Source: Endobugula sp965214375
Lineage (GTDB): Bacteria > Pseudomonadota > Gammaproteobacteria > Pseudomonadales > Cellvibrionaceae
Assembly: GCA_965214375.1 (NCBI GenBank)
Contig: OZ243947.1
Span: 1,054,001-1,118,000 of the forward strand
Reading direction: 5' to 3'
DNA length: 64,000 nucleotides
The notes beneath the pieces were generated by a model. It saw only the letters and a program-made list of their open reading frames with translations, was not told the origin of the DNA and searched no databases. Of this stretch, positions 29,790-38,258 are shown in pieces; the first letter of the stretch is position 1, and the number at the start of each line of letters is the position of its first letter. The position numbers were made by a program, and so were the translations under genes.

Positions 29790-30434
29790 TTATTTTTTAC
29801 TTTCAACCTTATTAGGGCCGTCGAGTAAAAAACCATGACTATCATTTATTGCAATATTATTAGCAAAACTTGATAACTCTCTTGTATGGTCAACTGTTGA
29901 ACCAACAATCTGATCTGCAATAGCAGATACTAAGGCGCCCAACAATCCATTATTATTATTGTCGCTGGAACTTCTTTGTGCCCGGATATTAGTTTCCCAA
30001 AGCAACTTTCCTGAAACGGTATCAACCAGCCTTACTTTGGAATCAACAATAGCTTTAGAATTTATCACTTGATATTTTTGGCCCCAATTTTCAATAGAAA
30101 CATACAACACAGCATCAGCACCAATATTTTCTCTAATCTTTTCCAGTGGGACGCTATTCATCTCAGCTGGCGTAGGCAAACCATTTTCTTTTAAAAAATG
30201 GTCTATAACAGCTACAGGGAAAACGTAGTAACCTTTTTCAGCCAAAGGCGCATTGATCGTAGATAAAAAAGTGTAGGAAGCATTAACTTCAATGGAGTTA
30301 TTTAGCGGCGGTATAACAACTATAGAACGAGGCTTACTTTCAATTAAGTTGGTATAGTCGTAAGGCTCTTTAGTAGTAGCGCAACCAGCAACAAGTAACA
30401 TAAAACAAACCAACATACATGTAGTATACTTCAT
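29790..30434 (-). CDS. DUF799 (GNA1162-like) outer-membrane lipoprotein
   Basis: 214 residues from ATG 30434, directly after the previous gene's stop. The upstream extension of the frame lacks a signal. MKYTTCMLVCFMLLVAGCAT gives a lipobox with Cys18. The body (RSIVVIPPLNNSIEVNA ... TYPFF-like YYVFPVAVIDHFLKENGLPT) matches the DUF799 family, known from Neisseria GNA1162, a lipoprotein suggested to serve secretion or membrane assembly. It is the third gene of a CsgG/DUF4810/DUF799 operon. Function is unproven. Confidence 0.8.
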   Translation of the reverse strand: MKYTTCMLVCFMLLVAGCATTKEPYDYTNLIESKPRSIVVIPPLNNSIEVNASYTFLSTINAPLAEKGYYVFPVAVIDHFLKENGLPTPAEMNSVPLEKIRENIGADAVLYVSIENWGQKYQVINSKAIVDSKVRLVDTVSGKLLWETNIRAQRSSSDNNNNGLLGALVSAIADQIVGSTVDHTRELSSFANNIAINDSHGFLLDGPNKVESKK

Positions 30435-30435
30435 C

Positions 30436-30825
30436 TTATTTTCCTTCATTTGTAGTTGTTTGAACAGGCTTTTTAAAACTTTCAGCACGTTGCATAATAC
30501 CATCTACCAATATTGCTGAATCTGGAAACAACTCTTTTTCTTTCATAAATGCTTGTATTGATAACTCAGATTGCCCATCAATTGCATACATAAAGCCGAG
30601 ATGTGCATATAAGCCAGGGTGAACTGGTTTACCACTATCCTGAGCCTTTTGAATATCAAGGTTTAATTTTTCAATTTGCAATGCAGGCGTTGCTTCACCT
30701 GGCTTGTGGTACATATCATAAAGAAGTTTCTCGTACTCACCCCAATAGTATTGGCTGGTGTTCTGACTAACACAACCAGATAGCATCAAGGCACAAAAAG
30801 TTATTACTAAAAACTTTCTATTCAT
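30436..30825 (-). CDS. DUF4810 lipoprotein
   Basis: 129 residues. MNRKFLVITFCALMLSGC is a lipoprotein signal with Cys18. The mature part has the family's YYWGEYEKLLYDMYHKPGEA start and a TPR-like helical pair (HPGLYAHLGFMYAIDGQSEL). It always travels with the CsgG-like and DUF799 partners, as here: 9 bp after the first and 1 bp before the third. Confidence 0.8.
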   Translation of the reverse strand: MNRKFLVITFCALMLSGCVSQNTSQYYWGEYEKLLYDMYHKPGEATPALQIEKLNLDIQKAQDSGKPVHPGLYAHLGFMYAIDGQSELSIQAFMKEKELFPDSAILVDGIMQRAESFKKPVQTTTNEGK

Positions 30826-30834
30826 GAGATATCC

Positions 30835-31524
30835 TTACTCGCTAATGTTTAAATTTCCACTTTCAATATCACGCATCAAGTTATTAACCGATTCCATGAT
30901 AGACAAATTCAGTACTTTACCTGTCAGTGTTGCATCATAACCCGCATCACTTCCGAAACCTAAGGCCTCCCTCTCACTAAGAGCATATTCACCAGCCCCC
31001 TGTGTTGAATAAACTATTACCGATGTTAAAACATCTACGACATTGAGGGTCACTTTAGAATAAGCTATTTGTTTTTTACCAGAACCTAAAATACCAAACA
31101 ATTGCTTATCACCTGTCGTCTTTCGACCAAATTCACTCACCGCTCCAGTAATAGCATAACGAGCCCCTTTAATATTTTGCTGTTTCCCTATTAAGGATGA
31201 CTCTTGTTTGATTTGAGACATGTTTTCACGATCAACAATGTTGAAGCGTTGCGTCTGCTGAAGGTGTGATTTAAGGATAGTTTTAGCTTGACCTCCTAAC
31301 CGATTGCCACCAGAGGAGAATATTCCTTGTAAATAATTAGAGTGATTATCAAAATTTGCAACAACCAATGTTGTTTTAGGACCACTATATATATGACTGG
31401 AAGGTTTGACTTTAGGTACATCTATTACTTTCTTGGTTTCTACAGTGGCACAACCTGAAAGTAAGGTAAACAGGGCTATTAGTGTGGTAGTGAACTGGGC
31501 TTTTAAAGGGAACGGATGAAACAT
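30835..31524 (-). CDS. CsgG/HfaB-family lipoprotein
   Basis: 229 residues from ATG 31524, with GGAGATGG upstream; the open frame begins 25 codons earlier without a good RBS. The signal MFHPFPLKAQFTTTLIALF... ends LLSGC (Cys25). The domain shows KTTLVVANFDNHS, then RFNIVDRENMSQIKQES and YAITGAVSEFGRK, typical of CsgG-like proteins. CsgG itself forms the curli export pore, but these DUF-linked paralogues have no curli genes nearby. Inference: an outer-membrane complex of unknown cargo. First gene of the three-lipoprotein operon. Confidence 0.85.
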   Translation of the reverse strand: MFHPFPLKAQFTTTLIALFTLLSGCATVETKKVIDVPKVKPSSHIYSGPKTTLVVANFDNHSNYLQGIFSSGGNRLGGQAKTILKSHLQQTQRFNIVDRENMSQIKQESSLIGKQQNIKGARYAITGAVSEFGRKTTGDKQLFGILGSGKKQIAYSKVTLNVVDVLTSVIVYSTQGAGEYALSEREALGFGSDAGYDATLTGKVLNLSIMESVNNLMRDIESGNLNISE

Positions 31525-31670
31525 TTGACCATCTCCATATGAAGTAACGAGAATATATTTTATCCAAAGAAATATAACACCCAAGCCAAGCCTGTGCAAG
31601 TAATGTGCTAACCAAATACTATAGACTACGGCATATTTTTAAAGCAATATATACAATATCAATATTAATT

Positions 31671-31715
31671 TCTGCATAAAAAAACCGGAGAAAAGCTCCG
31701 GTTTTTTTATGCAGA
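31671..31715. terminator. Bidirectional rho-independent terminator
   Basis: A perfect inverted repeat with 20-bp arms (31671-31690 and 31696-31715) around AAAAG: CCGGAG stem flanked by A7/T7 and TCTGCAT. It ends the rpsP-rimM-trmD-rplS transcript just after the rplS stop. Confidence 0.92.
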
Positions 31716-31722
31716 ATCTGAA

Positions 31723-32073
31723 TTAGTTCAGCTTTTCTTTAATACGTGCTGCACGACCTGTCAATTCACGCAAGTAGTACAACTTGGCCTGACGTACATC
31801 ACCACGACGCTTGACTTCAATGCTGTCAACTAGCGGGCTGTGCAATTGGAACGTACGCTCAACACCCACGCCATGAGAAATCTTGCGCACAGTAAATGCA
31901 GAGTTTAGGCTACGATTGCGCTTACCAATAACCACACCTTCAAAGGCCTGTAAACGTTCACGGTTACCCTCTTTTACCTTTACCTGAACAACCACGGTAT
32001 CACCGGGTGCAAATTCAGGAATATCCTGTTTAAGCTGTTCACTTTCCAATTCCTGGATAATTTTGTTAGTCAT
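31723..32073 (-). CDS. rplS: Ribosomal protein L19
   Basis: 116 residues. 50S protein at the 30S/50S interface. Seen: FAPGDTVVVQVKVKEGNRER, LQAFEGVVIGKRNR and RAKLYYLRELTGRAARIKE-like C-terminus (QAKLYYLREL). Last gene of rpsP-rimM-trmD-rplS, 41 bp after trmD, followed by a strong terminator. Confidence 0.97.
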   Translation of the reverse strand: MTNKIIQELESEQLKQDIPEFAPGDTVVVQVKVKEGNRERLQAFEGVVIGKRNRSLNSAFTVRKISHGVGVERTFQLHSPLVDSIEVKRRGDVRQAKLYYLRELTGRAARIKEKLN

Positions 32074-32114
32074 CTTTATTTCCTCGTTGTAAGGTATGTA
32101 GCTTCACAGCTAGA

Positions 32115-32825
32115 TTATTTGTCTTTTAATAAGTCCGGGCGTCGTTCCCGGGTTCTTTGCAGTGATTGTTCAAGACGCCACTGCTTAATTTTTGCATGGT
32201 TACCTGACAACAAAACATCAGGTACCGATAAACCATTGTAGGTTTCTGGCCGCGTATACTGCGGGCAATCCAGCAAACCTTCGCGACCTGCACTAAAGGA
32301 ATCCTCTACCGCAGAATCTTCATGCCCCAAAGCACCGGGCAATAACCGAATAATGCCATCTAACAGCACCATCGCTGGCAACTCACCGCCACTGAGGACA
32401 TAATCACCCATTGACCATTCCTCATCGACTTCAATTTGCGACAAGCGTTCGTCAATTCCTTCATAACGGCCAGCGATAAGAATCAAGTCCTGCTCACTGT
32501 TGGCCATATCAACCAATGCTGCCTGTTTGAGAACTTGCCCCTGAGGCGACAGATAAATCACCTTGGCACGTTCACTGACAGCGCTGTCACCCAGCCAACC
32601 TTTCGCAGCATCGATGGCGTGCTTCAGCGGCTCTACCATCATCACCATACCAGGGCCGCCACCGTAGGGGCGGTCATCCACTGTTTGATGACGATCAGTG
32701 GTAAATTCTCTCGGGTTCCAGATGCGAATGCTTAACAGTTTTTGCTCAATTGCACGGCGGCTAATGCCGTAATCCGTCAGCGCTGCAAACATTTCAGGAA
32801 ACAAGGTAATGATTGCAACACGCAT
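32115..32825 (-). CDS. trmD: tRNA (guanine-N1)-methyltransferase TrmD
   Basis: 236 residues. It methylates G37 of tRNAs reading CNN and some other codons, preventing +1 frameshifts. Seen: the trefoil-knot SPOUT motifs IAGRYEGIDER and SMGDYVLSGGELPAMVLLD, and DDRPYGGGPGMVMMVEPL near the N-terminus. Standard position between rimM and rplS. Confidence 0.97.
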   Translation of the reverse strand: MRVAIITLFPEMFAALTDYGISRRAIEQKLLSIRIWNPREFTTDRHQTVDDRPYGGGPGMVMMVEPLKHAIDAAKGWLGDSAVSERAKVIYLSPQGQVLKQAALVDMANSEQDLILIAGRYEGIDERLSQIEVDEEWSMGDYVLSGGELPAMVLLDGIIRLLPGALGHEDSAVEDSFSAGREGLLDCPQYTRPETYNGLSVPDVLLSGNHAKIKQWRLEQSLQRTRERRPDLLKDK

Positions 32826-32845
32826 TCAATGCTCCTGAAAGCTCA

Positions 32846-33400
32846 TTAAAACTCTGGATCCCATTCCACATGAATAACTCCCTGTGAAATAGCAATACTT
32901 TTTACAAATTGATCTGGCACATAAGGGATCAAACGCTCTTTTTGGTCAAGGCTGTCACTATCGCCCTGTACTACCAGAACATCATTAGCGCCCGTTGCCA
33001 TTAAGCGTGTAACCACCCCCAGATCAAAAGGTTGATTATTGAACTCACTAATGACTCGCAAGCCTTCCAGTTGATGCCAATAATACTCACCCTCTTCAAG
33101 ATCAGCGAACACTGTGTTATCAACCGCAATATCAACAGGAGCTAGAAGCTCTGCCTGATTACGGTCTTCAATACCAGCAATGCTGACCACAAACCCGCTA
33201 CCCTCTTTACCTTTGGCCTGTTTGCCTCCGTGAGGGCGCCATTCAAGCAATTCCACCTCTTTCACACCGTGGCGGGTTTTTAAATACCACGGCTGATAAC
33301 TGAATATATTTTCAGGAGGCTCGGTTTGCGAATGGACTTTTAACCAGCCTTTAATACCATAAACGCTGGTCATACGTCCGACGTTGATTAAATTCGACAT
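32846..33400 (-). CDS. rimM: Ribosome maturation factor RimM
   Basis: 184 residues from the ATG at 33400; a TTG precedes it in frame. It helps assemble the 30S head around S19. Seen: N-terminal VGRMTSVYGIKGWLKVHS and the PRC-barrel segment EYYWHQLEGLRVISE. The loop KTRHGVKEVELLEWRPHGGK is Lys/Arg-rich as usual. Lies between rpsP and trmD. Confidence 0.95.
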   Translation of the reverse strand: MSNLINVGRMTSVYGIKGWLKVHSQTEPPENIFSYQPWYLKTRHGVKEVELLEWRPHGGKQAKGKEGSGFVVSIAGIEDRNQAELLAPVDIAVDNTVFADLEEGEYYWHQLEGLRVISEFNNQPFDLGVVTRLMATGANDVLVVQGDSDSLDQKERLIPYVPDQFVKSIAISQGVIHVEWDPEF

Positions 33401-33421
33401 CAAACGTAGAGAAAAGCTAAA

Positions 33422-33670
33422 TTAAGCCGCTTTTGCTTGATCTTTCAGCAACTTGGCAACACGATCAGATAGCTGTGCACCCTGGCCAACCCAGTAGTCA
33501 ACACGGTCATTATCAACGCGTAAACGCTCTTCCTGACCACGAGCAATCGGGTTAAAGAAACCAACACGCTCAATGTAACGACCATCACGTGCGCGACGGC
33601 TATCAGCGACTGTCAAATGGTAAAATGGGCGCTTTTTAGAACCGCCACGAGCCAAACGAATGGTAACCAT
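33422..33670 (-). CDS. rpsP: Ribosomal protein S16
   Basis: 82 residues from ATG 33670 (MVTIRLARGGSKKRPFYHLT), the family norm, with AGGAAAA upstream; the frame extends 13 codons further but those are not S16-like. Motifs VADSRRARDGRYIERVGFFN and WVGQGAQLSDRV. First gene of the operon. Confidence 0.97.
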   Translation of the reverse strand: MVTIRLARGGSKKRPFYHLTVADSRRARDGRYIERVGFFNPIARGQEERLRVDNDRVDYWVGQGAQLSDRVAKLLKDQAKAA

Positions 33671-33858
33671 TAAGATTTTCCTATAGTTAGATAATAGTTG
33701 TTGCCTCACGGCAAGCTGTAAATTCTGTATTCATTCTACAAATACCGAGCACACAAAAGGGTGCCCTCGGCTAAAGGCGGCGTATTTTACGGGAATTATT
33801 CGTGAGTATCAAACTATTATATTACGATAGTCAAATATTAAGCTTATAAATCTAGGTT

Positions 33859-33946
33859 AAATAGCGTCATTCAAGACCGTTGGAGGCAGAGACGCCAGAA
33901 ACGAGTTACAGGGATGTACTTGTGCGTGTCTTGCAGGACGCTATTT
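33859..33946. repeat. Structured intergenic repeat, copy D
   Basis: Arms 33859-33877 and 33928-33946 match as inverted copies at 17 of 19 positions and can be extended outward with mismatches. The core reads CGTTGGAGGCAGAGACGCCA ... GTTACAGGGATGTA ... TGCGT. In hairpin 1 a T-to-C change (TGCC to CGCC) shifts one pair to A-C, leaving GGC/GCC. It lies between rpsP and ffh. Confidence 0.78.
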
Positions 33947-33971
33947 CAGCTAGCTTTATACTTGATATAAG

Positions 33972-35453
33972 TTACTTACCAAAACCGGGAGGCAAACCAC
34001 CCGGAGGTAAGCCGCCAGGAGGAAGTCCACCGGGCGGTAGGCCACCTGGGGGCATTCCGCCGGGAAGCATACCACCTCCCATTCCGCCCATACCTCCGGG
34101 ACCAGAACCACCACCCATCATACCGCCAAGGCCACGCATCATTTTCTGCATGCCGCCGCCTTTCATTTTCTTCATCATTTTTGCCATTTGCTTGTGCTGC
34201 TTAAGCAAACGGTTTAAGTCCTGAAGTTGGGTACCGGAACCAATGGTAATACGGCGCTTGCGCGAACCATTTAGCACTTCAGGGTTTTTACGTTCCGCAG
34301 GTGTCATGGAATCAATAATCACTTCCATTTTATTAAACTGAGAGCCCATACCGGCCTGCTCAACCATCTGCGACATATTGCCCATACCCGGCATTTTCTC
34401 GAGCATGGCACCCATGCCACCCATATTATTCATTTGCTGAAACTGTTCTTTGAGATCGTTAAGATCAAAACGAGTCCCCTTCTGCACCTTCTCAACCAAT
34501 TTTTTGGCTTTATCGTGATCAACTTTACGCTCTGCCTCTTCAATCAAGGACAGCACATCACCCATACCTAAAATACGTGAGGCCACACGATCTGGATGGA
34601 AGGGCTCAAGCGCATCAACCTTTTCACCCATACCAAAAAATTTAATCGGCTTACCTGTGGTGGCACGTACCGATAAGGCCGCACCCCCGCGTGCATCACC
34701 ATCAGCTTTCGTCAAGATAACACCCGTCAATGGCAAAGCATCATTAAATGCTTTAGCCGTATTCACCGCATCATGACCAATCATGGCATCAATCACAAAC
34801 AAGGTTTCAACCGGATTAATCGCTTTCTGTAAGCCCTGAATCTCCGCCATCAACGCATCATCAACGGCCAAACGACCCGCGGTATCCACCAGCACCACAT
34901 CCAAGTGCTGCTTCTTGGCTGCGGCAATTGCACCCTTGGCAATATCGACGGGCTTCTCATCGGTAGACGAAGGATGGAAAACAGCCGCTACTTGCTCTGC
35001 CAAAGTTTCCAACTGTTGGATAGCGGCCGGACGATAAACATCCGCACTCACCACCATGACCTTTTTCTTTTCACGCTCCTTCAGATAACGCGCTAACTTG
35101 GCAACCGACGTCGTCTTACCCGCACCCTGCAAACCGGCCATCAACACCACTGCCGGCGGCTGAGCGGCCAAATCAAGCGTTTCATTCGCCTCACCCATCA
35201 TCGCCGTCAACTCATCCTGAACCACCTTGATAAACTGCTGCGACGGATTCAGCGCCCGCGCCACCTCCTGACCTACAGCACGTTTACGCACCTTCTCAAT
35301 AAAGCCCTTCACCACAGGCAAGGCAACGTCCGCCTCTAACAAGGCCTTACGCACATCTTTCAAGGCATCTTGAATATTCTTGTGGTTCAAACGCCCCTGA
35401 CCAGAGACCTTCTTCAGAGTTTTGGATAAACGATCGGTGAGATTCTGAAACAT
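33972..35453 (-). CDS. ffh: Signal recognition particle protein Ffh with PPGGL-repeat tail
   Basis: 493 residues; E. coli Ffh is 453. It binds 4.5S RNA and signal peptides and docks at FtsY to target membrane proteins. N domain 1-95; G domain with GLQGAGKTT (107-115), DTAGR (190-194) and TKADGDARGGAAL (248-260); M domain from about 325 with Met-rich helices and the RNA-binding SGSR-like GSRKRRITIGSGTQ. The extra length is a C-terminal low-complexity tail: a Gly/Met run, then LPGGM, PPGGM and four PPGGL units, ending PPGFGK. Most Ffh proteins end with a single short PPG-type motif. Separated from rpsP by repeat copy D. Confidence 0.96.
   Translation of the reverse strand: MFQNLTDRLSKTLKKVSGQGRLNHKNIQDALKDVRKALLEADVALPVVKGFIEKVRKRAVGQEVARALNPSQQFIKVVQDELTAMMGEANETLDLAAQPPAVVLMAGLQGAGKTTSVAKLARYLKEREKKKVMVVSADVYRPAAIQQLETLAEQVAAVFHPSSTDEKPVDIAKGAIAAAKKQHLDVVLVDTAGRLAVDDALMAEIQGLQKAINPVETLFVIDAMIGHDAVNTAKAFNDALPLTGVILTKADGDARGGAALSVRATTGKPIKFFGMGEKVDALEPFHPDRVASRILGMGDVLSLIEEAERKVDHDKAKKLVEKVQKGTRFDLNDLKEQFQQMNNMGGMGAMLEKMPGMGNMSQMVEQAGMGSQFNKMEVIIDSMTPAERKNPEVLNGSRKRRITIGSGTQLQDLNRLLKQHKQMAKMMKKMKGGGMQKMMRGLGGMMGGGSGPGGMGGMGGGMLPGGMPPGGLPPGGLPPGGLPPGGLPPGFGK
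33975..34075 (-). repeat. 15-bp tandem repeat encoding PPGGL in ffh
   Basis: Six consecutive units encode (L/P)PGG(L/M) plus the terminal PPGFGK. Units differ at third positions (CCN GGN), so the repeat is not a fresh copy of one DNA unit; the amino acids look conserved rather than the DNA. Confidence 0.8.
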
Positions 35454-35538
35454 AACGATAAATAATGGGTTAACTGTAAAGGGATGGGATTATAGCAGGA
35501 GTTAATAACAAAGAGGGTATTGTACTTTGATCATATCG

Positions 35539-35565
35539 ATACCATAATTAGGTATATATTGGTAT
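35539..35565 (+). promoter_or_regulatory. Probable ParD operator
   Basis: Imperfect palindrome ATACCA ... TTGGTAT with an AT-rich centre, immediately before the parD Shine-Dalgarno (GGAG at 35567). Ribbon-helix-helix antitoxins commonly bind such sites to autorepress. Confidence 0.45.
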
Positions 35566-35577
35566 TGGAGATTAACC

Positions 35578-35811
35578 ATGAGTAAAAACACCAGCATTAC
35601 GCTTGGTGAGCACTTCGATGGATTTATTGCTCATCAAATTGATAGTGGTCGTTACGCCTCAGCCAGTGAAGTTATTCGCGCAGGGCTACGTGCACTTGAA
35701 GATCAAGAAAAGAAGCTGGACACACTACGTGAACTCATAATAGAAGGAAAAAATAGTGGTACAATCAACTACAACCTAAAAGGGCTATTGGAAGAACTCG
35801 ACAACGAATAA
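35578..35811 (+). CDS. parD: ParD-family antitoxin
   Basis: 77 residues. The N-terminal ribbon-helix-helix (NTSITLGEHFDGFIAHQIDS, then GRYASASEVIRAGLRALE) binds DNA, and the C-terminal tail wraps the toxin. It has its own RBS and a palindromic operator candidate upstream. It precedes the ParE-like toxin by 12 bp. Type II toxin-antitoxin pairs are mobile; this one sits between ffh and rnhB, where core synteny is interrupted. Confidence 0.9.
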   Translation: MSKNTSITLGEHFDGFIAHQIDSGRYASASEVIRAGLRALEDQEKKLDTLRELIIEGKNSGTINYNLKGLLEELDNE

Positions 35812-35823
35812 ACGAGAAAAGTA

Positions 35824-36123
35824 ATGAAAGGATGCATACTCACCACCACGGCCTATGACGACCTCAAAGCTATTGGTCGCTACACCCGAAAACGCTGGGG
35901 CAAAAAACAACAGCACAACTACTTACAAACCATCGATCAGCTATTCCAAAGACTTTCAGGCAATCCTAGGATAGGCACACCCTGTGACCACATCATACCC
36001 AACCTCAAAAAACATACTCATAAAAGCCACACCATCTACTACGAGATCGAAAGCAAAAATATATTAATTATTCGCATATTACATAACAGTATGGATGTAG
36101 AGAATAATCTAAAGAATATTTAG
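35824..36123 (+). CDS. parE: ParE/RelE-superfamily toxin
   Basis: 99 residues. ParE pattern: LTTTAYDDLKAIGRYTRKRW at the N-terminus, then YLQTIDQLFQRLSGNPRIGT and the C-terminal IIRILHNSMDVENNL. Family members inhibit DNA gyrase, others cut mRNA; the TRKRWG motif favours ParE. It appears intact. Encoded directly after its antitoxin. Confidence 0.88.
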   Translation: MKGCILTTTAYDDLKAIGRYTRKRWGKKQQHNYLQTIDQLFQRLSGNPRIGTPCDHIIPNLKKHTHKSHTIYYEIESKNILIIRILHNSMDVENNLKNI

Positions 36124-36357
36124 ACAATAAAATTTGCATCAAATGGCGGATACTCCCCTCAAAGAGATGGTATATGATCGCGCGTGTCTGCGACTGTATT
36201 ATAATAAACACAATCGTTGATCAATCTAGCTTCGGAGAAGTCTTTTAATTAATCCATATATTACCCCACGTTATGTAAAAGCTAATATCAACTTGCAATA
36301 GAGTTAACAAAAATAAAATGTGGGCGCGTTTTAGCACAATGTGTGAGGCGTTGGAGT
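36124..36357. other. Intergenic stretch after parDE
   Basis: AT-rich sequence with no supported gene between parE and repeat copy E. No clear terminator for parDE is seen. Confidence 0.4.
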
Positions 36358-36439
36358 GATTACTCGAGAAGACCGTTGGAGGCAGGGATGCCGGAAACGA
36401 GCTACAGGGATGTACTTGTGCGTGTCTTGGAGAGGAATC
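36358..36439. repeat. Structured intergenic repeat, copy E
   Basis: The core CGTTGGAGGCAGGGATGCCG ... GCTACAGGGATGTA ... TGCGT matches copies C and F almost exactly. The arms are the weakest of the set (12 of 16 positions), with intact inner ends AAGAC / GTCTT. It lies between the convergent parE and rnhB genes. Confidence 0.75.
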
Positions 36440-36474
36440 CTGCCACCGCTTTCCACAAATCGAGCGAAAGGAAT

Positions 36475-37089
36475 TTATTTATGAAGCGTTAACACTCTCT
36501 GCACTGGCGCATATGATCGACGATGTATTGGCGTGACGCCCAAGCGCTCCAATGCTTCTACATGCACTTTGGTAGGATAACCTTTATGCCCGGCAAAACC
36601 ATAACCGGGATACTCCTTATCAACAGCAACCATTTCACGATCACGCGTGACTTTTGCCAGAATGGAAGCGGCAGCAATGGCAGGGACACGACTATCGCCT
36701 TTAACTACAGCTTCTGCTTGATAAGCCCAACGAGGAATTTTATTACCATCGACCCACACATGTTCTGGTTGTATAGATAAAGACTCTACCGCACGTTTCA
36801 TGGCTTCAAGACTGGCTTGCAAAATATTAAGCTCGTCAATTTCTTGCACCGAACAGCGTGCGATAGACCACGACAAGGCTTTCTCTTTAATTTCATCAAA
36901 CAGACGTTCACGTTTTTTTTCCGAGAGTTTTTTGGAGTCGTCCAGTTCGGCAATGGGGTTTTCAGAATCAAGAATAACGGCCGCGGTGACCACATCACCC
37001 GCCAGTGGCCCACGCCCAACCTCATCCACACCAGCTGCCAGCAGGCCTTGATAACAACTCACAAAAGGCGCCAAAGATTTAGTGGGCAT
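36475..37089 (-). CDS. rnhB: Ribonuclease HII
   Basis: 204 residues. It removes ribonucleotides embedded in DNA. Seen: AGVDEVGRGPLAGDVVTAAV with catalytic Asp22 and Glu23, DSKKLSEKKRERL, and the later acidic site in HVWVDGNKIP. Its start overlaps lpxB by 11 bp, the usual lpxB-rnhB coupling. In many relatives dnaE and accA follow, but here the cluster ends. Confidence 0.95.
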   Translation of the reverse strand: MPTKSLAPFVSCYQGLLAAGVDEVGRGPLAGDVVTAAVILDSENPIAELDDSKKLSEKKRERLFDEIKEKALSWSIARCSVQEIDELNILQASLEAMKRAVESLSIQPEHVWVDGNKIPRWAYQAEAVVKGDSRVPAIAAASILAKVTRDREMVAVDKEYPGYGFAGHKGYPTKVHVEALERLGVTPIHRRSYAPVQRVLTLHK

Positions 37090-38239
37090 GGGTTTTATCT
37101 GCCAGTTTTACAATAAGATTAGCCGCCGTTTCACTGGCATTCCCTTGTAGCTGCTGATGCAATATTTTAAAACGGTCAACGACGCTAGTGACTTTATCAG
37201 GATTGTCTAACCAAGCACTCACCGCTTGAGAAATGGCTTCGGGTGTTGCTTTATCCTGCAACAACTCAGGCACCAAACTCTCACCTGCCAACAAGTTAGG
37301 GAGTGAAATATGTTTTACTCTCAACATACGGGAAATTAATGCGTAAGATAACGCATCTTTTTTATAAACAACGACCATCGGTTTTTTTAACAACATCGCT
37401 TCCAATGTTGTCGTACCAGAAGCCATTACCACCACATCCGCAGCGGCCATCACCGTTTGCGATTCCCCATCCACGACAGTAATGGGTAATTCAGGATAAT
37501 CCAATAATTGCTGTTCTATTTGTTGCTTACGCTGTGCATTGGCTGCCGGCACCAATACTTCAACATGTTGTGTTTGTGTTAACAATTGAAGTGCACGCCA
37601 CAAGACATTGCCAATATGTTTCACTTCTCCACTGCGGCTACCGGGAAGGCAGGCAATCATTTTTTTATTGTCGAGGTTAGGCAGTGAGGCAATACTCTGT
37701 TGTAGCTGTTGACGTGCTGCGGCAGGATCGTTATGTTCCGGGAATTGATCTGCCAAAGGATGACCAACAAAGGTAACGGGAACTTGGTGTTGCTCATAAA
37801 ATCCTGCTTCAAAAGGCAGCAGAGTTAACATATGATCGACAGCTTGTTTAATCAGTTTGATACGCCCTTGTCGCCAAGCCCACACTGATGGACTAACGTA
37901 GTGCACAGTTTGCATACCGTCCTTACGACAATTTTTTTCCAGAGTCAGATTAAAGTCAGGGGAGTCAATACCCACCACAACATCCACCTTTTGGTTCAAA
38001 AAATAGTGATAAAGACTTTTACGAATGGCTAGTAATTCGGGTAGACGTTTTAATGGTTCAATAAAGCCCATAACGGCCAGGCGGTCTTGAGGATAGAGAG
38101 ATTTAAAATCGTGCTGCAACATTAATTTGCCACCAATCCCAGAAAATCGACACTCCGGGTAGCGGGCTTTAATGGCCTGAATCAGGCCTGCTCCGAGGAT
38201 GTCTCCTGAAGCTTCACCTGCGACAATGCCAATATGCAT
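37079..38239 (-). CDS. lpxB: Lipid-A-disaccharide synthase LpxB
   Basis: 386 residues from ATG 38239 (MHIGIVAGEASGDILGAGLI). The frame extends upstream into lpxA, but only this start fits the family. It joins UDP-diacylglucosamine and lipid X. Seen: the N-terminal GEASGD, VGIDSPDFN, HYVSPSVWAWRQGR, and MASGTTTLEAMLLKKPMVV in the nucleotide-sugar site. It is a peripheral inner-membrane enzyme in the lpxD-fabZ-lpxA-lpxB operon. Confidence 0.96.
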   Translation of the reverse strand: MHIGIVAGEASGDILGAGLIQAIKARYPECRFSGIGGKLMLQHDFKSLYPQDRLAVMGFIEPLKRLPELLAIRKSLYHYFLNQKVDVVVGIDSPDFNLTLEKNCRKDGMQTVHYVSPSVWAWRQGRIKLIKQAVDHMLTLLPFEAGFYEQHQVPVTFVGHPLADQFPEHNDPAAARQQLQQSIASLPNLDNKKMIACLPGSRSGEVKHIGNVLWRALQLLTQTQHVEVLVPAANAQRKQQIEQQLLDYPELPITVVDGESQTVMAAADVVVMASGTTTLEAMLLKKPMVVVYKKDALSYALISRMLRVKHISLPNLLAGESLVPELLQDKATPEAISQAVSAWLDNPDKVTSVVDRFKILHQQLQGNASETAANLIVKLADKTHAH

Positions 38240-38258
38240 AGCACTCAATAGGTAGTGG

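Noticed and set aside
33880..34224. Rightward open frame rich in PPGGKPPGG
   Set aside because: Antisense of the ffh PPGGL tail plus repeat copy D. The N-terminal ETPETSYRDVLVRVL text comes from the repeat core, which also yields a similar peptide at 61931.
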